Shown in pieces: positions 4,945 to 7,606 of a DNA stretch of 7,606 nt; position 1 is the stretch's first letter, and each line of letters starts with the position of its first letter. The translations under genes were made by a program, and so were the position numbers. This DNA comes from Pyrinomonadaceae bacterium (GTDB lineage Bacteria; Acidobacteriota; Blastocatellia; Pyrinomonadales; Pyrinomonadaceae), in the NCBI GenBank assembly GCA_013813825.1, contig JACCRA010000573.1, positions 1 to 7,606 on the forward strand, in the 5' to 3' direction. The notes beneath the pieces were generated by a model. That model was not told where the DNA came from. It saw only the letters and a program-made list of their open reading frames with translations, and ran no database searches.

Positions 4945-5328
4945 ATGCCTAGAGTTGTCCATTTCGAGATTTCTTGCGATGAGCCGGAGCGCGCGGCGCA
5001 GTTTTACGCGGACGTGTTCGGCTGGAAGATTAACAAGTGGGACGGCCCCGAAGAATATTGGATGGCCCACAGCGGCGGCGACGATACTACCGCGCAGCCC
5101 GGCATCGACGGCGGATTGATGCGCCGCACGGAAATGTTTCCCTCCACCGTCAACACTATCGACGTGCCCTCGGTCGATGATTTTATTGCTGCGATCACCG
5201 CTCACGGCGGCACGATCCTGATGCCTAAGTTCGCGTTGCCCGGCATCGGCTACCTGGCCTATTTCAAGGACACGGAAGGCAACACGCTCGGCATCATGCA
5301 GGCTGACTCTTCGGCGGGAGCGCGTTGA
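4945..5328 (+). CDS. VOC-family (glyoxalase-fold) protein
   Basis: This 127-residue single-chain VOC protein starts directly with the fold: VVHFEISCDEPERAAQFYADVFGWKINKW (residues 4-32), then GIDGGLM (53-59). The second module is TVNTIDVPSVDDFIAAITAHGGTI (68-91), then GIGYLAYFKDTEGNTLGIMQ (100-119). H6, E8 and E111 are at places where VOC proteins often hold metal ligands, but I cannot assign them firmly. The substrate is unknown. It is related in fold to the protein at 4359-4775 but diverged, so a recent duplication is unlikely. SD AAGGAG (4932-4937) lies 7 nt upstream. A small GAGCGC/GCGCTC hairpin (5318-5335) spans its stop codon. Confidence 0.88.
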   Translation: MPRVVHFEISCDEPERAAQFYADVFGWKINKWDGPEEYWMAHSGGDDTTAQPGIDGGLMRRTEMFPSTVNTIDVPSVDDFIAAITAHGGTILMPKFALPGIGYLAYFKDTEGNTLGIMQADSSAGAR

Positions 5329-5364
5329 AGCGCTCTAGATCGAACCGAATAACATTGGATTAAA

Positions 5365-5465
5365 AGAAAGAGACGGGATTCACAGGACTCATAAGATCAG
5401 ATTGGTATAGAAAGCAGCATCGTGTTTCTCGCATCCAGTCGATCTGGTAAATCCTGTCTCTTTCT
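5365..5465. repeat. Terminal inverted-repeat element in a VOC-membrane protein spacer
   Basis: AGAAAGAGACGGGATT (5365-5380) pairs with AATCCTGTCTCTTTCT (5450-5465) over 16 bp with one G-T wobble, enclosing 69 nt. Within the left part, GGATTCACAGGACTCATAAGA resembles GATTCACAGGATT-type dispersed repeats seen in many bacterial spacers (recalled, not searched). The enclosed segment has no ORF. It could be a small non-autonomous mobile element or palindromic repeat. Confidence 0.6.
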
Positions 5466-5520
5466 CTCAATAAAGTGATTTCGCAGTTGTCCGATTCACT
5501 ACTTAAAGGAGGAATGTTCA

Positions 5521-5937
5521 ATGCTCAGAAGTATCCTTGCGATTATTGCCGGGAGTGTGACGTGGGCGGTCACGGCGCTTGGGGCCGACGGAATTTTGAT
5601 GACCGCCTTCCCCGCGTGGTTTGGTGAAGGCGGTCGAGTTGAGAGTGTGCCGGTGCTGCTCTTGATGATGTTCTACAGCCTTGCCTTCTCGGTGCTCGGC
5701 GGGTACGTGGCGGCGTGGCTTGCCCGGCGAGCTAAAGTCAAACACGCCTTCGTTCTCGGCGTGCTGCAACTGGCGATGGGCTGTGTCGCGAGTTATCAAA
5801 TGTGGGATACGGCTCCCGCTTGGTGGCATCTGACGTTTCTTCCGTTAGTCCTGCTCGCCAACGTCCTCGGCGGATTGCTGCGCGCGTCGCGAAAGCGGGG
5901 ACCAACCGCCACCGCTGAAAGATTGCGCGCCGCCTGA
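5521..5937 (+). CDS. Small four-helix membrane protein, unknown function
   Basis: This is a 138-residue inner-membrane protein with four predicted helices: about residues 4-22 (ILAIIAGSVTWAVTAL), 43-67 (VPVLLLMMFYSLAFSVLGGYVAAWL), 74-93 (KHAFVLGVLQLAMGCVASYQ) and 101-121 (WWHLTFLPLVLLANVLGGLL). A basic tail (RASRKRGPTATAERLRAA) suggests a cytoplasmic C-terminus. No catalytic motif is evident, and I cannot place it in a named family. The start is well supported by AGGAGG (5507-5512) 8 nt upstream; an out-of-frame ATG at 5514 is too close to the SD. It stands alone between two structured spacers. Confidence 0.8.
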   Translation: MLRSILAIIAGSVTWAVTALGADGILMTAFPAWFGEGGRVESVPVLLLMMFYSLAFSVLGGYVAAWLARRAKVKHAFVLGVLQLAMGCVASYQMWDTAPAWWHLTFLPLVLLANVLGGLLRASRKRGPTATAERLRAA

Positions 5938-5963
5938 CACACGCGCCGGCCGTTGAACTAGAT

Positions 5964-6017
5964 GCGGATATGGGGCATTGTTTTGGGCGCCCTCGCTGGC
6001 CGCTTTCCCACGTCCGC
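5964..6017. other. Imperfect inverted repeat in a gene-free spacer
   Basis: GCGGATATGGG (5964-5974) pairs with CCCACGTCCGC (6007-6017) with one mismatch and one wobble, enclosing a GGGCGCCC palindrome (5985-5992). The 183-bp spacer 5938-6120 has no gene and no clear promoter boxes. A T6 run at 6047-6052 is too far from the stem to be a textbook terminator. The function is unknown. Confidence 0.35.
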
Positions 6018-6120
6018 ACACTTCGCGGCGACTTACTTTCTCAATCTTTTTTAGAGTGTTCCGCAACATTGACTCCATACCCTTCCGTCTCGACAACAAG
6101 CACGAAGGGGACTACAGGAA

Positions 6121-6786
6121 ATGACTAAGAAGAACGAAGACTTGCACGGGAGCGTGCCGGACAAGTCGGAAGTCGCACTCTTATTGATCGACGTGATCAA
6201 TGATTTGGAGTTCGACAACGGCACGGCGTTGCTCGAATACGCGCTGCCGATGGCGCGCCAAATCAAAGAACTGAAGCGGCGCGCGAAAGCGGCGGGCGTG
6301 CCCGTCGTTTATGTCAACGATAATTTCGGCAGGTGGCAGTCGGACTTTAGCAAACTGCTCAAGCACTGCCTCGAAGAAGGCGTCTGCGGCCGACCGCTTG
6401 CGAAGTTGTTGCAGCCTGAAGGAGACGACTGTTTCGTTCTCAAACCCAAGCATTCCGGTTTTTTCCCCACCACGCTCGACACACTGCTCGATTATCTTCA
6501 AGTCAAGACTTTGATCCTCACGGGTCTGACCGCCGACATCTGTGTGCTCTTCACTGCCAACGACGCTTACATGCGCGACTTCAATCTCATCATCCCTGCC
6601 GACTGTGTCGCTTGTGATAAGCTGGACCAAACAAAGCACGCGCTCGCTCACATGGCGCGGGTACTCAAGGCGGACATCCGGCCCTCCGGCGAAATCGACT
6701 TGGCGAAGTTCGAGCGCGAACTCAAAGCGGAGCATGAACCACAACCTCAAGGGCAAGCGCCGCAGTTCGCCCCCCGCGTTGAATGA
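6121..6786 (+). CDS. Isochorismatase-like cysteine hydrolase
   Basis: This 221-residue protein belongs to the isochorismatase/nicotinamidase-type family, which hydrolyses amides or vinyl ethers with an Asp-Lys-Cys triad. All three can be placed: D24 in ALLLIDVINDLEF, K108 in FVLKPKHSGF, and C141 in LTGLTADICVLFTANDAYMRDF. The Rossmann-like strands VPVVYVND (60-67) and KTLILTGL (129-136) are intact, and IIPADCVA follows near 157-164 as expected. The last 25 residues are a charged, Pro/Gln-rich tail outside the fold. It is a soluble cytoplasmic enzyme with unknown substrate. AAGGGGA (6105-6111) is the likely SD. Neighbours give no pathway clue; it may be a general stress-type hydrolase. Confidence 0.9.
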   Translation: MTKKNEDLHGSVPDKSEVALLLIDVINDLEFDNGTALLEYALPMARQIKELKRRAKAAGVPVVYVNDNFGRWQSDFSKLLKHCLEEGVCGRPLAKLLQPEGDDCFVLKPKHSGFFPTTLDTLLDYLQVKTLILTGLTADICVLFTANDAYMRDFNLIIPADCVACDKLDQTKHALAHMARVLKADIRPSGEIDLAKFERELKAEHEPQPQGQAPQFAPRVE

Positions 6787-6913
6787 TGCGTCGTCGTCAT
6801 GGTGCGCCGCCCCATCACTGAAGTCGTCGCCACCGCAAGTCACGGTCAGATAGTTTTCAACGATTCGCCGCGCCGATGATCGAGCAGAAGGTCTGAAGCG
6901 AATAGGGGAAGCG

Positions 6914-7579
6914 ATGCGACAATTCCTTCACAACAACAGCCTCTCCGTGGTGTTGTTCGCGCTCTTCTTTTTCTCACTACTAGGCCAGAGCCTGACCGGA
7001 CATCACGAACTCAATCAAGAGCAGCAGGAGCACGGCCGGCCGGTTGTTAGCTTCGCCGAATATCTAACGACGGGACATTTCGTCGAGGCGGTGTTTGAAA
7101 ATTGGGAGAGCGAATTTTTGCAGATGGCGGTCTACGTCGTGTTCACCGTCTTTTTGTTTCAGAAGGGCTCGGCGGAATCGAAAGACCCAGACCGGATCGA
7201 GCCGGTTGATCAAGACCCGGCGCGGATGCGCGACCGCCCCGACGTGCCGTGGCCGGTGCGCCGGGGCGGGTTGGCGCTCACTGTCTATAGCCACTCTCTG
7301 AGCTTGGCGTTGCTTTTGCTGTTCGTGATGTCCTTCGTGCTGCACGCCGCCGGCGGCGCGGCGGCGTATAGCCAAGAGCAGCAGATGCACGGCCAACCGC
7401 CGGTCACGATGATCGAGTACCTCGGTACGTCGCGCTTCTGGTTCGAGTCGTTCCAGAACTGGCAGAGCGAGTTCTTATCGATGGGCGCGGTTGTAGTGCT
7501 GTCGATCTTCCTGCGCGAGAGAGGCTCGCCTGAGTCCAAGCCGGTTCACAGCCCGCACGATGAGACAGGCAACAGTTGA
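6914..7579 (+). CDS. DUF6766-type membrane protein with internal duplication
   Basis: This 221-residue membrane protein is built of two repeats. Repeat 1 (residues 7-90) is NNSLSVVLFALFFFSLLGQSL, QEQQEHGRPVVSFAEYLTTGHF, FENWESEFLQM, VYVVFTVFLFQKGSAESK. Repeat 2 (124-209) follows the same order: SHSLSLALLLLFVMSFVLH, QEQQMHGQPPVTMIEYLGTSRF, FQNWQSEFLSM, VVVLSIFLRERGSPESK. Each repeat has a transmembrane helix, a conserved amphipathic segment with ENW/QNW-x-SEFL, and a second helix, giving four helices in all. I recognise it as DUF6766-like from memory; function is unknown. The SD (GGGGAA, 6905-6910) is close to the ATG and weak, with no better start nearby. It follows the hydrolase gene by 127 nt. 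Confidence 0.82.
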   Translation: MRQFLHNNSLSVVLFALFFFSLLGQSLTGHHELNQEQQEHGRPVVSFAEYLTTGHFVEAVFENWESEFLQMAVYVVFTVFLFQKGSAESKDPDRIEPVDQDPARMRDRPDVPWPVRRGGLALTVYSHSLSLALLLLFVMSFVLHAAGGAAAYSQEQQMHGQPPVTMIEYLGTSRFWFESFQNWQSEFLSMGAVVVLSIFLRERGSPESKPVHSPHDETGNS

Positions 7580-7606
7580 TTGAATCGCCGAAGATCCGTC
7601 AGACGA

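Noticed and set aside
5318..5335. GAGCGC/GCGCTC hairpin at the end of the second VOC gene as a terminator
   Set aside because: The stem is only 6 bp, contains the stop codon in its loop and has no following T tract.
6047..6052. T6 run as terminator for the four-helix membrane protein
   Set aside because: The nearest stem ends 30 nt upstream, too far for an intrinsic terminator.
6181..6843. 220-codon minus-strand frame opposite the hydrolase
   Set aside because: The plus strand carries the complete Asp-Lys-Cys triad in order; the antisense peptide has no recognisable motif.

Overview
The window reads as bacterial DNA of moderately high GC content, with SD-led genes and short operons. No rRNA, tRNA or CRISPR array is visible. 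The organism cannot be fixed from sequence alone. The Rad52-like protein, SWIM zinc finger, ImmA/IrrE gene and many palindromic intergenic repeats would suit an environmental soil lineage such as Acidobacteriota (Blastocatellia-like), but that is a guess.

Left half (1-4272) looks like an accessory or mobile-element-type control and recombination block. A divergent promoter region (about 1861-1990) separates two arms. On the minus strand lie an XRE-family repressor (1352-1777) with a strong terminator, then hicB (895-1167), hicA (684-917) and an ImmA/IrrE-type metallopeptidase gene (668 down to the window edge). The peptidase gene runs off the window, so it has no visible stop. On the plus strand lie a 62-residue coiled-coil protein (2001-2189), a 436-residue SWIM zinc finger plus Rad52-like ssDNA-annealing protein (2231-3541) and a 176-residue HTH-like protein of unknown function (3634-4164). 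An intrinsic terminator at 4232-4272 closes this arm. A perfect 8-bp dyad sits across the predicted start site of the plus-strand operon, where a repressor would be expected to bind.

The set of XRE repressor, ImmA/IrrE protease and Rad52-type annealing protein under a divergent operator resembles the parts of the Deinococcus DdrO/IrrE/DdrA damage response. It also resembles ImmR/ImmA control of integrative elements. My main hypothesis is that the window holds a compact protease-released DNA-repair or recombination switch with a HicBA toxin-antitoxin pair built in. The partnership is inferred from gene content and layout only.

Right half (4273-7606) is a run of plus-strand, individually led genes of housekeeping or stress type: two VOC (glyoxalase-fold) proteins, a four-helix membrane protein, an isochorismatase-like cysteine hydrolase and an internally duplicated DUF6766-type membrane protein. 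The spacers after both VOC genes carry long imperfect palindromes (about 4801-4873 and 5365-5465), and a weaker one lies at 3548-3624. These look like dispersed palindromic repeats. No gene-free stretch exceeds about 225 bases.
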